A DNA stretch of 64,000 bases. Source: Chitinophaga rupis. GTDB taxonomy: Bacteria; Bacteroidota; Bacteroidia; Chitinophagales; Chitinophagaceae. Numbering within the stretch: the first letter of the stretch is position 1; every line of letters begins with the position of its first letter. Location of the stretch: NCBI RefSeq assembly GCF_900109685.1, contig NZ_FOBB01000003.1:865209-929208 (forward strand), in the 5' to 3' direction. The position numbers and the translations under genes were made by a program. The notes below the pieces were generated by a model. The model did no database searches and was not told where the DNA came from. It saw only the letters and a program-made list of their open reading frames with translations. Below, one piece after another: positions 52,159 to 60,192 of the stretch.

Positions 52159-52965
52159 TTATTGTTTTACATTTTCCCCGCTCTTTATAGCTGCGGCAAA
52201 TTGCTCAAAGGCCCTGGCCGGGTCTTCCTGCCGCATAAAATGCTCGCCGATCAGGAAACCTTCAAAACCGGCCTGCTTCAGCGTTATAATAGCTGCGGGA
52301 TCATTGATACCGCTTTCTGCTACCTTTAGCTTACCGGCTGGTATCTTAGGCGCCAGCTCGCAGGAGCGGTTAAAGTCTACTTTAAAAGTGGTAAGATCGC
52401 GGTTATTCACGCCTACCAGGTGCACATGCTCACTTACTTTTTCCAGCTGCAATTCGCTATGCACTTCCAGCAATACTTCCAGTCCCAGGTTGTTTGCAAA
52501 GGTGGCCAGCTGCGCTACTTCTGCGGCCGTTAAGCATTCTGCGATCAGTAATATCACATCTGCGCCTATTGCCTTTGCTTCTATGATCTGGTATTCATCG
52601 ATCATAAAATCCTTACGCAGAATGGGTATGTTATTGGCTGCCCGTGCCTGCTGCAGATCATCGGCTGTGCCGCCAAAGAATTTCTCATCTGTTAATACGG
52701 AAAGGCCGGAGGCGCCGTAGCGGGTATATGCCGTGGTAATATCCTGTACTGTTACATTCCCGTTGATCAATCCCTTGGAAGGTGAGCGGCGTTTGAACTC
52801 CGCAATGATACCGGTTTTGGCAGGGTCCTGTAAGAACCGGCGCAGGGATAACGGCGTACGTTTAAATGCCGGCGCCTGCTCCAGCTCTGCTGCACTGCGC
52901 TGCTGTTTTCGGGCAGCTACCTCTATCTTTTTATGCGCTACTATTTCAGCTAAAATATCACTCAT
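52159..52965 (-). CDS. trpC: Indole-3-glycerol phosphate synthase
   Basis: A 268-residue TIM barrel: IIAEFKRRSPSKG (catalytic Lys), KDFMIDEYQI, LLIAECLTAAE, VGVNNRDLTTF and VAESGINDPAA. It is monofunctional here, since trpF is a separate gene. The upstream gap to trpD holds a family A repeat. Confidence 0.97.
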   Translation of the reverse strand: MSDILAEIVAHKKIEVAARKQQRSAAELEQAPAFKRTPLSLRRFLQDPAKTGIIAEFKRRSPSKGLINGNVTVQDITTAYTRYGASGLSVLTDEKFFGGTADDLQQARAANNIPILRKDFMIDEYQIIEAKAIGADVILLIAECLTAAEVAQLATFANNLGLEVLLEVHSELQLEKVSEHVHLVGVNNRDLTTFKVDFNRSCELAPKIPAGKLKVAESGINDPAAIITLKQAGFEGFLIGEHFMRQEDPARAFEQFAAAIKSGENVKQ

Positions 52966-52972
52966 CGGGTTT

Positions 52973-53068
52973 CTATTTACGATTTTAGATTTACGATTTC
53001 AGATTTGAACGCTTTGTTGAAGACCCTTCCTAAATCTAAAATCGTAAATCCGTATATCTAAAATCAGA
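52973..53068. repeat. Intergenic palindromic repeat, family A
   Basis: The left arm has tttacgattttagatttacg and atttcagattt; the right arm has cctaaatctaaaatcgtaaa and tatctaaaatc. The centre is gaacgctttgttgaagaccc, inverted relative to the copy at 60093. Confidence 0.8.
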
Positions 53069-54061
53069 TCATTGCATGTCGATCAATTTCTTAAACGCAT
53101 TATGCGCTGCGCCGGATTCCAGGGAAGTAACTGCTGCCTGGAAACAATCCGTATAATTTGCATACTTACCCATACAATACAGTCCCATAGCGGAATTGGC
53201 CAATACTACGGAATTTTGCGCCCAGCTGCCTTCTCCTTTTAAGATCTTCATAAAGATCTTGGCAGCTTCTTCTACGGAGTTGCCACCGTAAATATCTTCC
53301 GGATGTACCCTGCGGCGGCCCAGCTGTTCCGGCGTCCAGTCCTGCTCACCTTTATTGGTAATAATGCGGGCATCGCTGGTAAGCGATATCTCATCATAAC
53401 CATCCATGCTGTGTACAATGGCGTATTGCTTATCTGTTTGCTGGAACAGGTAGTTATATACCCGTGCCATTTCCAGGCTGTACACGCCTATGAGCTGGTG
53501 TTTGGCAAAAGCCGGGTTCACCAGTGGCCCCAGCATGTTAAAGAATGTACGGATACCCAGCTGGCGGCGGATACCGGCTACATTTTTCAGTGCCGGGTGA
53601 AACAGCGGCGCATGCAGGAAACAAACGCCTGCTTCCTCTATTTCTGCCCGCAATTTAGCTTCATCATTCTTAAATTTATAACCCGCTGTTTCCATGAGGT
53701 TAGAGGCCCCGCTGATAGAGGATACGCCATAGTTACCATGCTTGGCTACTTTAGCGCCTGCGCCGGCCACAATAAAACACGACAGTGTTGAGATATTGAA
53801 TGTGTTCTTGGCATCGCCGCCGGTACCTACAATATCCAGCACATCGTAATCATCCAGCTTCACGGGTATGCACAGCTCCAGCAAGGCATCGCGGAAACCC
53901 AGCAGCTCATTGATGGTAATGCTGCGCATCAGGAACACCGTCATAAAGGCCGCCAGCTCACTTTCGTTATACATGCCTTTGGAAATGCTGATCAGGATAT
54001 CCTTTGCAGCCTCCCGGGTAAATGTTTTATGTTCAAAAAGGTAGTTGAGTATTTTTTTCAT
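53069..54061 (-). CDS. trpD: Anthranilate phosphoribosyltransferase
   Basis: A 330-residue class III glycosyltransferase: PRPP-binding DIVGTGGDAKNTFNIST near residue 76, KHGNYGVSSISGASNLMETAG and RTFFNMLGPLVNPA. It transfers phosphoribose to anthranilate. It is monofunctional, not fused to the glutaminase, and lies 53 nt after trpG. Confidence 0.97.
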   Translation of the reverse strand: MKKILNYLFEHKTFTREAAKDILISISKGMYNESELAAFMTVFLMRSITINELLGFRDALLELCIPVKLDDYDVLDIVGTGGDAKNTFNISTLSCFIVAGAGAKVAKHGNYGVSSISGASNLMETAGYKFKNDEAKLRAEIEEAGVCFLHAPLFHPALKNVAGIRRQLGIRTFFNMLGPLVNPAFAKHQLIGVYSLEMARVYNYLFQQTDKQYAIVHSMDGYDEISLTSDARIITNKGEQDWTPEQLGRRRVHPEDIYGGNSVEEAAKIFMKILKGEGSWAQNSVVLANSAMGLYCMGKYANYTDCFQAAVTSLESGAAHNAFKKLIDMQ

Positions 54062-54114
54062 GATGTATCAGGTAAAAGCAGTTAGCATTTGATATTCTAT
54101 GTGCGGTACACGGA

Positions 54115-54684
54115 TCACATTTGCAGCCAGTTCCGTAAGATCTTTTCGCCATGCGGCGTTAGCACACTTTCCGGGTGGAACTGCACCCCGCTTACATCAT
54201 ACTGATTATGCTGCAGCCCCATAATATACCCATGCTCATCACGTGCGGTAACAGTTAGTTCAGCAGGTAAGGTGCTTTCATCTACTACCCAGGAGTGATA
54301 ACGGCCTACTTCCAGCTCATTGGGCAGTTCGTTAAACAAACGTCCCTCGCGGGATACAATGTTCACCGGGGTGGCTACGCCATGGTATACTTCTTTCAGG
54401 TTAATAAGGTTTGCGCCAAAAGCCTGTCCTATGGCCTGCTGGCCCAGGCATACACCAAAAATAGATTTCGTAGGGGCGTACTCTTTAATAAGCGGTAATA
54501 ACAATCCTGCTTCTTCCGGTATGCCAGGTCCGGGCGACAGGATGATCTTATCAAATTCGTTGATCTGCTCCAGGGGTATTTCATCATTGCGAAATACCTT
54601 CACCTTGCCATTAATGATCTTCTCAACCAGGTGTACCAGGTTATAGGTAAAAGAATCGTAGTTATCGAATACCAGTATGTTCAT
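54115..54684 (-). CDS. trpG: Anthranilate synthase glutaminase subunit
   Basis: A 189-residue glutamine amidotransferase from ATG 54684 (a GTG precedes it): LSPGPGIPEEAG, catalytic Cys79 in GVCLGQQAIG and GVQFHPESVLTPHG. It feeds ammonia to TrpE; pabA-like shared use with folate synthesis cannot be excluded. It lies 5 nt after trpE. Confidence 0.95.
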   Translation of the reverse strand: MNILVFDNYDSFTYNLVHLVEKIINGKVKVFRNDEIPLEQINEFDKIILSPGPGIPEEAGLLLPLIKEYAPTKSIFGVCLGQQAIGQAFGANLINLKEVYHGVATPVNIVSREGRLFNELPNELEVGRYHSWVVDESTLPAELTVTARDEHGYIMGLQHNQYDVSGVQFHPESVLTPHGEKILRNWLQM

Positions 54685-54689
54685 CACAC

Positions 54690-56099
54690 TTATATTTTTT
54701 GGGCCAGCAATATGGCCTGTTTTAATGCATTCAGTTTATTGCTCACTTCTTCCAGCTCTGAAGAAGCTACAGATTTGGCTACCACACCGGCGCCGGCCTG
54801 GTAATACAGCGTATTGGACTTGCTAAGCATGGAGCGGATCATGATGGCGTGGTTAAAATCGCCGTTAAAGCTTACCGCGCCAATGCAACCGCCGTAAAAG
54901 CCGCGGGCAGTAGGCTCATACTGGTCAATGATCTCCATAGCCCTGTATTTGGGCGCCCCGCTTAAGGTACCGGCCGGGAAGGTGGCCGCCAGCAGGGAAA
55001 AAGGATTTACATGCGGCTGGATCTTGCCTACCACTTCACTTACCAGGTGTATCACGTGCGAGTAGAACTGGATCTTACGGTACGATTCCACCTCAACATT
55101 GCTGGCATGGCGGCTCAGGTCATTACGGGCCAGGTCTACCAGCATTACATGTTCTGCATTTTCCTTAGGGTCCAGCAATAATTTATCGGCCAGCTGCTGG
55201 TCCTGCTCATCATCGCCGGTTCTGCGGAAAGTGCCTGCTATGGGGTGAATGGTGGCTTTATTGTCTTTGATGACCAGCTGCGCTTCGGGTGAGGAACCCA
55301 TCAGCTTATAATCACCGTAATCGAAGTAAAAGAGATAAGGAGAAGGATTGATGGAGCGGAGGGCGCGGTATACATTGAATTCATCGCCATTATAACGTTG
55401 CTGGAAGGCCCGCGACAGCACTACCTGGAACACATCGCCCCGGAAACAGTGCTGTTTGCCCTGCTCTACCATCTGCATGTACTCCGCATCCGTCATGTTG
55501 CTTTCTTCATTGCCTACCGCAGTAAAGCCATAGGTGGGCACATCCTTATGCTTAATGAGGGATTCTATCAGCTCAAACTCACTGTCCAGGCCATCTACCT
55601 GGTGCTCACAGAGGTACAGCTCATCTTTGAAATGGTTAATGGCTATTACGTACTGGTAAAAACGGTAACGCATCAACGGAATGGTGTTGCCATTGGGTTT
55701 CTGCTTATTAAATTCAATGGTTTCAAAGAACTGTACCGCATCAAAAGTGGTGTATCCGAACAGGCTGCGTACCACAGGTAAAGGGACCTGGCCGGAGAAG
55801 CTAAACTGGTTTAAGAACTGCTGCAGCTCATCCAGCACGCTTTCTTTATTCTTCAGCTGTTTGCGCTCTACCGGCAGGTTGGGATACTTGAACTCAAAAT
55901 TGGAGGTAGAGGTAACTTCAATACCGGCTATAGGCTTTACACAGATAAAGGAAAAGCTGTTCTCACTGGCGCGGTAGTCCGTACTTTCCAGCAGCACTGT
56001 GCCGGGGAATTTATCGCGCAGGCGCAGATAGATGCCCACCGGGGTGTACACATCTGCCAGCATTTGTTTGGATCTCGTTCTTACTTGAATGGTACGCAT
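54690..56099 (-). CDS. trpE: Anthranilate synthase component I
   Basis: A 469-residue chorismate-utilising enzyme. The N-terminal Trp-feedback motif is seen in TVLLESTDY (LLES), and the catalytic domain has HPIAGTFRRTGDDEQD, DLARNDLSRHA, FPAGTLSGAPKYRAMEIID and GFYGGCIGAV. It converts chorismate to anthranilate. It is the first structural gene after the trpL attenuator; feedback inhibition by tryptophan is expected from the LLES motif. Confidence 0.96.
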   Translation of the reverse strand: MRTIQVRTRSKQMLADVYTPVGIYLRLRDKFPGTVLLESTDYRASENSFSFICVKPIAGIEVTSTSNFEFKYPNLPVERKQLKNKESVLDELQQFLNQFSFSGQVPLPVVRSLFGYTTFDAVQFFETIEFNKQKPNGNTIPLMRYRFYQYVIAINHFKDELYLCEHQVDGLDSEFELIESLIKHKDVPTYGFTAVGNEESNMTDAEYMQMVEQGKQHCFRGDVFQVVLSRAFQQRYNGDEFNVYRALRSINPSPYLFYFDYGDYKLMGSSPEAQLVIKDNKATIHPIAGTFRRTGDDEQDQQLADKLLLDPKENAEHVMLVDLARNDLSRHASNVEVESYRKIQFYSHVIHLVSEVVGKIQPHVNPFSLLAATFPAGTLSGAPKYRAMEIIDQYEPTARGFYGGCIGAVSFNGDFNHAIMIRSMLSKSNTLYYQAGAGVVAKSVASSELEEVSNKLNALKQAILLAQKI

Positions 56100-56130
56100 G
56101 TATTATTGAGATTTTGAAGTCGGAAGTTGC

Positions 56131-56169
56131 CTAAAAGGAAGAAGGCCCGCTGTGTAACAGCGAGCCTTC
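56131..56169 (-). terminator. Attenuator terminator of the trp block
   Basis: A 13-bp stem, plus-strand gaaggcccgctgt (56141-56153) / acagcgagccttc (56157-56169) with one G-U, is followed on the minus strand by ttccttttag. It is 43 nt after the trpL stop and 32 nt before trpE. Its 5' arm on the RNA can instead pair with ACAGTGCC (56197-56204). Confidence 0.88.
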
Positions 56170-56212
56170 TGAATATATTTGTTCATACAAATTTATGGCA
56201 CTGTAACACAGA

Positions 56213-56266
56213 TCAGGATATGATTCCGTGCCACCACCAATGCTTGTATGTTACGTTCTGTTTCAT
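56213..56266 (-). CDS. trpL: Tryptophan leader peptide
   Basis: A 17-codon ORF encoding MKQNVTYKHWWWHGIIS with three tandem Trp codons at 56231-56239. It is followed by three RNA segments: TGGCAC over the last Trp and next His codons (56228-56233) can pair with GTGCCA (56196-56201); the overlapping ACAGTGCC (56197-56204) can pair with the terminator 5' arm; the terminator follows. This is the classical attenuation layout: a ribosome stalled at Trp frees the antiterminator. The ATG is only about 10 nt from the -7 element, so its mRNA is nearly leaderless. Confidence 0.9.
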   Translation of the reverse strand: MKQNVTYKHWWWHGIIS

Positions 56267-56274
56267 TACGGGAG

Positions 56275-56306
56275 CAAATATGGGTTGTTTTTTTAGAAAA
56301 TGCAAA
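56275..56306 (-). promoter_or_regulatory. Internal promoter of the trp block
   Basis: Minus strand: TTTG (56303-56306), 20-nt spacer, CATATTTG (56275-56282), 7 of 8 to TAnnTTTG. It lies between hisB and trpL, so the trp genes and the distal his genes can be transcribed independently of hisG. Confidence 0.75.
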
Positions 56307-56319
56307 TTTTTTTTAGCGA

Positions 56320-56500
56320 AAAGCTCAAAGCTGAAAGCATAAAGCCGCTTACCTTCTTTTGAGCGGAAAGCACAAGGCATAAAGCACAAAGCCATTGTGC
56401 TGTACCGGATACTGCCGGCAATTAGCCTAAACCTTAAGCAACCAGCCCAGGCGCCGGACATCAAGCTTTATGCTTTCTGCTTTATGCTTTCTGCTTATAA
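56320..56500. repeat. Intergenic palindromic repeat, family C, long copy
   Basis: The words agctcaaagctgaaagcata, gagcggaaagcacaaggcat and aaagcacaaagcc face agctttatgctttctgcttt and atgctttctgctt. It fills the hisB-trp promoter gap (the rest of the 395-nt space is the trp leader) and just touches the hisB stop. Confidence 0.75.
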
Positions 56501-57631
56501 CACTCCCTTGGTACTGGGCAGCTGCAAATTAGAAGGATCGCGGCGCACGGCCATTTTAACGGCTTTAGCAAAGGCCTTAAAGATGGCTTCTATCTTATGA
56601 TGCTCATTCTCCCCCTCTGCCTTAATGTTCAGATTGCACTTAGCGGCATCTGAAAAGGATTTAAAGAAGTGGAAGAACATTTCCGTAGGCATCTCCCCTA
56701 TCTTCTCCCGGTTAAATTTAGCATCCCAAACCAGCCAGTTACGGCCGCCGAAGTCAATGGCTACCTGGGCCAGGCAATCGTCCATGGGCAGGCAAAAACC
56801 ATAACGCTCCATGCCCCGTTTGTCGGCCAGGGCTTTAGCCATGGCTTCTCCCAGCGCCAGGCCGGTATCTTCTATGGTATGATGCTCATCAATATGCAGG
56901 TCGCCTTTGGCCTTAATAGTAAGGTCAATGTTGCCATGGCGGGCAATCTGCTCCAGCATATGATCAAAGAAACCCAGGCCGGTTTCAATATGCGCCTGCC
57001 CTTTGCCATCCAGGTTCAGGGCAATGCTGATATCGGTTTCTTTTGTAGTACGGGTATGTGTAACGGTCCTTAAACCCAGCTTCAGGAACTCATAGATCTT
57101 TGCCCAGTCGGTTGATTCCAGGGCTATTACCGGTTGCAAAGCAGCAGCGGCATCTTTTATTTCCGCGCTTCCCAGGCCCGTGCCTTCATTCATCCAGATG
57201 GCTTTGGCGCCCAGGTTCTTGGCTAATTGTACGTCGGTGATACGGTCGCCTATCACAAAAGAGTTGGCCAGGTCATAGTCGGCAGAGAAGTATTGCGTAA
57301 GCATACCAATGCCGGGTTTGCGGGTAGGTGCATTCTCATGCGGAAAAGTACGGTCCACGTGTATAGCTTTAAATACTACCCCTTCGTTCTCAAAGGCCTG
57401 TATGATCTTGTTCTGCACTAACCAGAAATGCGCTTCCGGGAAGGACTCCGTTCCCATGCCATCCTGGTTGGTTACCATTACCAGCTCATAATCCAGCTCA
57501 GTGGCTATTTTCACCATGTAGGTGAATACTTTGGGATAGTATTCTATTTTCTCCAGGGTATCTATCTGGTAAGTGGGCGGTACTTCTTTGATAAGGGTAC
57601 CATCACGATCTATAAAAAGTACACGCTTCAT
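56495..57631 (-). CDS. hisB: Bifunctional histidinol-phosphatase/imidazoleglycerol-phosphate dehydratase
   Basis: A 378-residue fusion. The HAD phosphatase (1-165) has FIDRDGTLIKE (catalytic Asp pair), MVTNQDGMGTE and PRKPGIG-like RKPGIGML, with FVIGDRITDVQLAKN. The dehydratase (about 190-378) has GLGFFDHMLEQIARHG, DEHHTIEDTGLALG and ENEHHKIEAIFKAFAKA (metal His). This fused form is normal in enterobacteria and Bacteroidota. It lies 17 nt after hisC and is the last gene before the trp insert. Confidence 0.96.
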   Translation of the reverse strand: MKRVLFIDRDGTLIKEVPPTYQIDTLEKIEYYPKVFTYMVKIATELDYELVMVTNQDGMGTESFPEAHFWLVQNKIIQAFENEGVVFKAIHVDRTFPHENAPTRKPGIGMLTQYFSADYDLANSFVIGDRITDVQLAKNLGAKAIWMNEGTGLGSAEIKDAAAALQPVIALESTDWAKIYEFLKLGLRTVTHTRTTKETDISIALNLDGKGQAHIETGLGFFDHMLEQIARHGNIDLTIKAKGDLHIDEHHTIEDTGLALGEAMAKALADKRGMERYGFCLPMDDCLAQVAIDFGGRNWLVWDAKFNREKIGEMPTEMFFHFFKSFSDAAKCNLNIKAEGENEHHKIEAIFKAFAKAVKMAVRRDPSNLQLPSTKGVL

Positions 57632-57648
57632 GCAAATGATGTTTTGAC

Positions 57649-58716
57649 TTACTTAATACTTCCTACTTCAATTTTATAATCCGCTAAGGCTGCTATTAAC
57701 TTTTCATTTTCCTCCGGTGTGCCTACAGTAATGCGGAGGCAGCCGGCGCATAGCTCCACCCGGGAGCGGTCGCGCACTACAATGCCCAGCGTTACCAGGT
57801 ATTGATAAATGGCTTTGGCATCGATGGTTTTAGCAAGTATAAAATTCGCATCGCTGGGATATACTTTTACTACCAGCGGCAGCTTTTCCAGCGAGGTGGC
57901 CAGCTTATCCCTTTCAATCACGGTTTCCCGGATCCACTCATTTACCTGCGCTATGTTTTCCAGGGCCTGCAATGCCAGCTCCTGTGCTGCCTGGCTAATG
58001 TTATACGGTGGTTTTATCTTATTCATCACCTGTATGATGTCTTCGCTGGCAAAAGCCATTCCCACCCGTAACGCGGCCAGGCCCCATGCTTTGGAAAGGG
58101 TTTGCATTACTACCAGGTTAGGATATTCTGTAAGCTCCTGGATAAATGTTTTCTGACGGGCAAAGTTAATATAGGCTTCATCCACCACCAGGATGCCTTC
58201 AAAATTATTCAGCAGCAATTCAATATCCTCCCGGTTAATAGAGTTGGCGGTAGGGTTGTTGGGTGAGCAAACAAAGATCAGCTTTGTGTTTTCATCTATG
58301 GCCTGCTGCAGCGCAGGCATATCCAGCTGAAAATCTTCGGTAAGGCTTACCTGCCGTATCACCACATCATTAATGTGCGCGCTTACTTCGTACATGCCAT
58401 AGGTAGGTGGGCAAAGGATCACATTGTCCACACCCGGGTTACATAAGGCACGGTACAGCACATCTATCACCTCATCACTGCCATTGCCTATAAAAATATG
58501 CTGGGGCGGTACGCCTTTAATATCTGCGAGCTTGTATTTCAGCTTCCACTGCATCGGATCCGGGTAGCGGTTGTAATCTGTTGGCAGCGGGGAGCCAAAG
58601 CTATTCTCATTAGCATCCAGGAAAATGCGGGCCTCTCCTTTGAACTCGTCGCGGGCAGAGGAGTAGGGCACCAGCTGTTTAATATTATTGCGCAGCAATT
58701 TATTCAGATCGAACAT
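57649..58716 (-). CDS. hisC: Histidinol-phosphate aminotransferase
   Basis: A 355-residue class I aminotransferase: LDANENSFGSP, IFIGNGSDEVIDVL, CSPNNPTANSI, VVDEAYINFA and PLP Lys209 in QTLSKAWGLAALRVG. It converts imidazole-acetol phosphate to histidinol phosphate. Its upstream gap to hisD holds a family D repeat. Confidence 0.96.
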   Translation of the reverse strand: MFDLNKLLRNNIKQLVPYSSARDEFKGEARIFLDANENSFGSPLPTDYNRYPDPMQWKLKYKLADIKGVPPQHIFIGNGSDEVIDVLYRALCNPGVDNVILCPPTYGMYEVSAHINDVVIRQVSLTEDFQLDMPALQQAIDENTKLIFVCSPNNPTANSINREDIELLLNNFEGILVVDEAYINFARQKTFIQELTEYPNLVVMQTLSKAWGLAALRVGMAFASEDIIQVMNKIKPPYNISQAAQELALQALENIAQVNEWIRETVIERDKLATSLEKLPLVVKVYPSDANFILAKTIDAKAIYQYLVTLGIVVRDRSRVELCAGCLRITVGTPEENEKLIAALADYKIEVGSIK

Positions 58717-58718
58717 AA

Positions 58719-58829
58719 AACAGAATTAATAATGAATAATTAAGCATTAATAATCATGAAGGATAATTGTACAATGAAGTGCCGGCACTACGATTATTAA
58801 TTATTCATTCTTAATTATTAATTAAACGG
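58719..58829. repeat. Intergenic palindromic repeat, family D
   Basis: The left arm has aattaataatgaataattaa and gcattaataatc; the right arm has cgattattaattattcattc and ttaattattaatt. The centre has ggataattgtacaatgaagt. The right arm enters the hisD stop region. Confidence 0.8.
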
Positions 58830-60091
58830 ATGGTAACAGCGCGCTTATGAGCATCCAGCCCTTCCGCGGCGGCCATCACGGCAATGGTGTTGCCTATATT
58901 CTGCAAACCTTCCTGTGTAAGACGCTGAAAGGTTACCTTTTTCACAAAACTATCCAGCGATACACCGCTGTATGCACGGGCATAACCATTGGTGGGCAGG
59001 GTATGATTAGTGCCGGAGGCATAATCACCGGCGCTTTCCGGAGAGTAATTACCCAGGAAAACGGAACCTGCATTCACCACACCATCTGCCAGCGTAATAT
59101 CATCTTTACAGGCAATGATCAGATGTTCCGGTGCATAGGCATTCAACAGCTCCATGGCAATGTCCATATCTTTTACCAGCACCAAACGGCTGTGTTCCAG
59201 CGCCTGCGTGGCTATGCTGCGGCGGGGCAGCGCTGCCAGCTGTTCCTCTACCTCCTGCTGCACCTGCTTAATAACGTCGGCGCTGGTGGTTACCAGCAGC
59301 ACCTGGCTATCCGGACCATGTTCTGCCTGCGATAAAAGATCCGCAGCCACAAAAGCAGGTACACAACTCTCATCTGCCAGCACAGCTACTTCCGAAGGAC
59401 CGGCCGGCATGTCAATAGCAATACCGTCTTTATTGATCAATTGTTTAGCGCAGGTAACATACTGGTTGCCCGGTCCAAAGATCTTATGCACTTTAGGCAC
59501 GGTAGCGGTACCATATGCCATAGCGCCAATGGCCTGTACACCGCCTATTTTAAATACCCGGTCAATGCCTACCTGGCGTGCTGCAAATAAGATGGCAGGA
59601 TGCACTTCGCCGGCAGCATTGGAGGGCGTACACAGCACAATCTCTTTACAGCCGGCTATTACGGCGGGTATGCCCAGCATCAGGATGGTGGAGAACAAAG
59701 GTGCAGAACCACCGGGAATGTATAGCCCTACTTTTTCTATGGGCAGGGATTTGCGCCAGCAATGTACGCCGGGCATGGTTTCTATAATTTTACCGGCTTC
59801 CTGCTGCGCGCGGTGAAAGGTCTCAATATTCTGTTTAGCCTGCAGAATGGCCTGTTTCAGGGCAGGGTCTAAAGCTGCGGTAGCCTGTGCAAATTCCGTT
59901 TCGGTTACCTGCAGCTCATTCAGCTGTACCTTATCAAACTGTAAAGCGTATTTGCGAACAGCGGCATCGCCCTGTTGCTGCACTTCCTTCAAAATAGCGG
60001 CCACATTGCTTTCCAGCGCAGTGGTATCCATTACCGGACGTTGTAAAAGTGCCGGCCAGGATGAACTATCAGGATATTCGAATACTTGCAT
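58811..60091 (-). CDS. hisD: Histidinol dehydrogenase
   Basis: A 426-residue zinc enzyme: LYIPGGSAPLFSTILMLGIPA, KIFGPGNQYVTCAKQLI, AGPSEVAVLADES, LLSQAEHGPDSQV, YAPEHLIIA and SAGDYASGTNHTLPT. It oxidises histidinol to histidine in two steps. Its last codons are read through a family D arm (IRLINN). Confidence 0.97.
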   Translation of the reverse strand: MQVFEYPDSSSWPALLQRPVMDTTALESNVAAILKEVQQQGDAAVRKYALQFDKVQLNELQVTETEFAQATAALDPALKQAILQAKQNIETFHRAQQEAGKIIETMPGVHCWRKSLPIEKVGLYIPGGSAPLFSTILMLGIPAVIAGCKEIVLCTPSNAAGEVHPAILFAARQVGIDRVFKIGGVQAIGAMAYGTATVPKVHKIFGPGNQYVTCAKQLINKDGIAIDMPAGPSEVAVLADESCVPAFVAADLLSQAEHGPDSQVLLVTTSADVIKQVQQEVEEQLAALPRRSIATQALEHSRLVLVKDMDIAMELLNAYAPEHLIIACKDDITLADGVVNAGSVFLGNYSPESAGDYASGTNHTLPTNGYARAYSGVSLDSFVKKVTFQRLTQEGLQNIGNTIAVMAAAEGLDAHKRAVTIRLINN

Positions 60092-60092
60092 A

Positions 60093-60192
60093 ATCCAGAT
60101 TTACGATTTTAGATTTACGATTTTAGATTTAGGGAAGGCCTTCAATAAAGCGGCATCCAATTTAAAATCGTAAATCTAAGATCTAAAATTAT
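60093..60192. repeat. Intergenic palindromic repeat, family A
   Basis: The left arm has atttacgattttagatttac and gattttagattt; the right arm has tttaaaatcgtaaatctaag and atctaaaatt. The centre is ggaaggccttcaataaagcg. It fills the hisG-hisD gap. Confidence 0.8.

Noticed and set aside
56213..56464. An 83-residue ORF ending in the trpL sequence
   Set aside because: Its upstream part is repeat DNA and the promoter lies inside it; only the last 17 codons form the leader peptide.
560..60192. CRISPR array
   Set aside because: The repeats are dispersed, palindromic, degenerate and without regular spacers; no cas genes are present.
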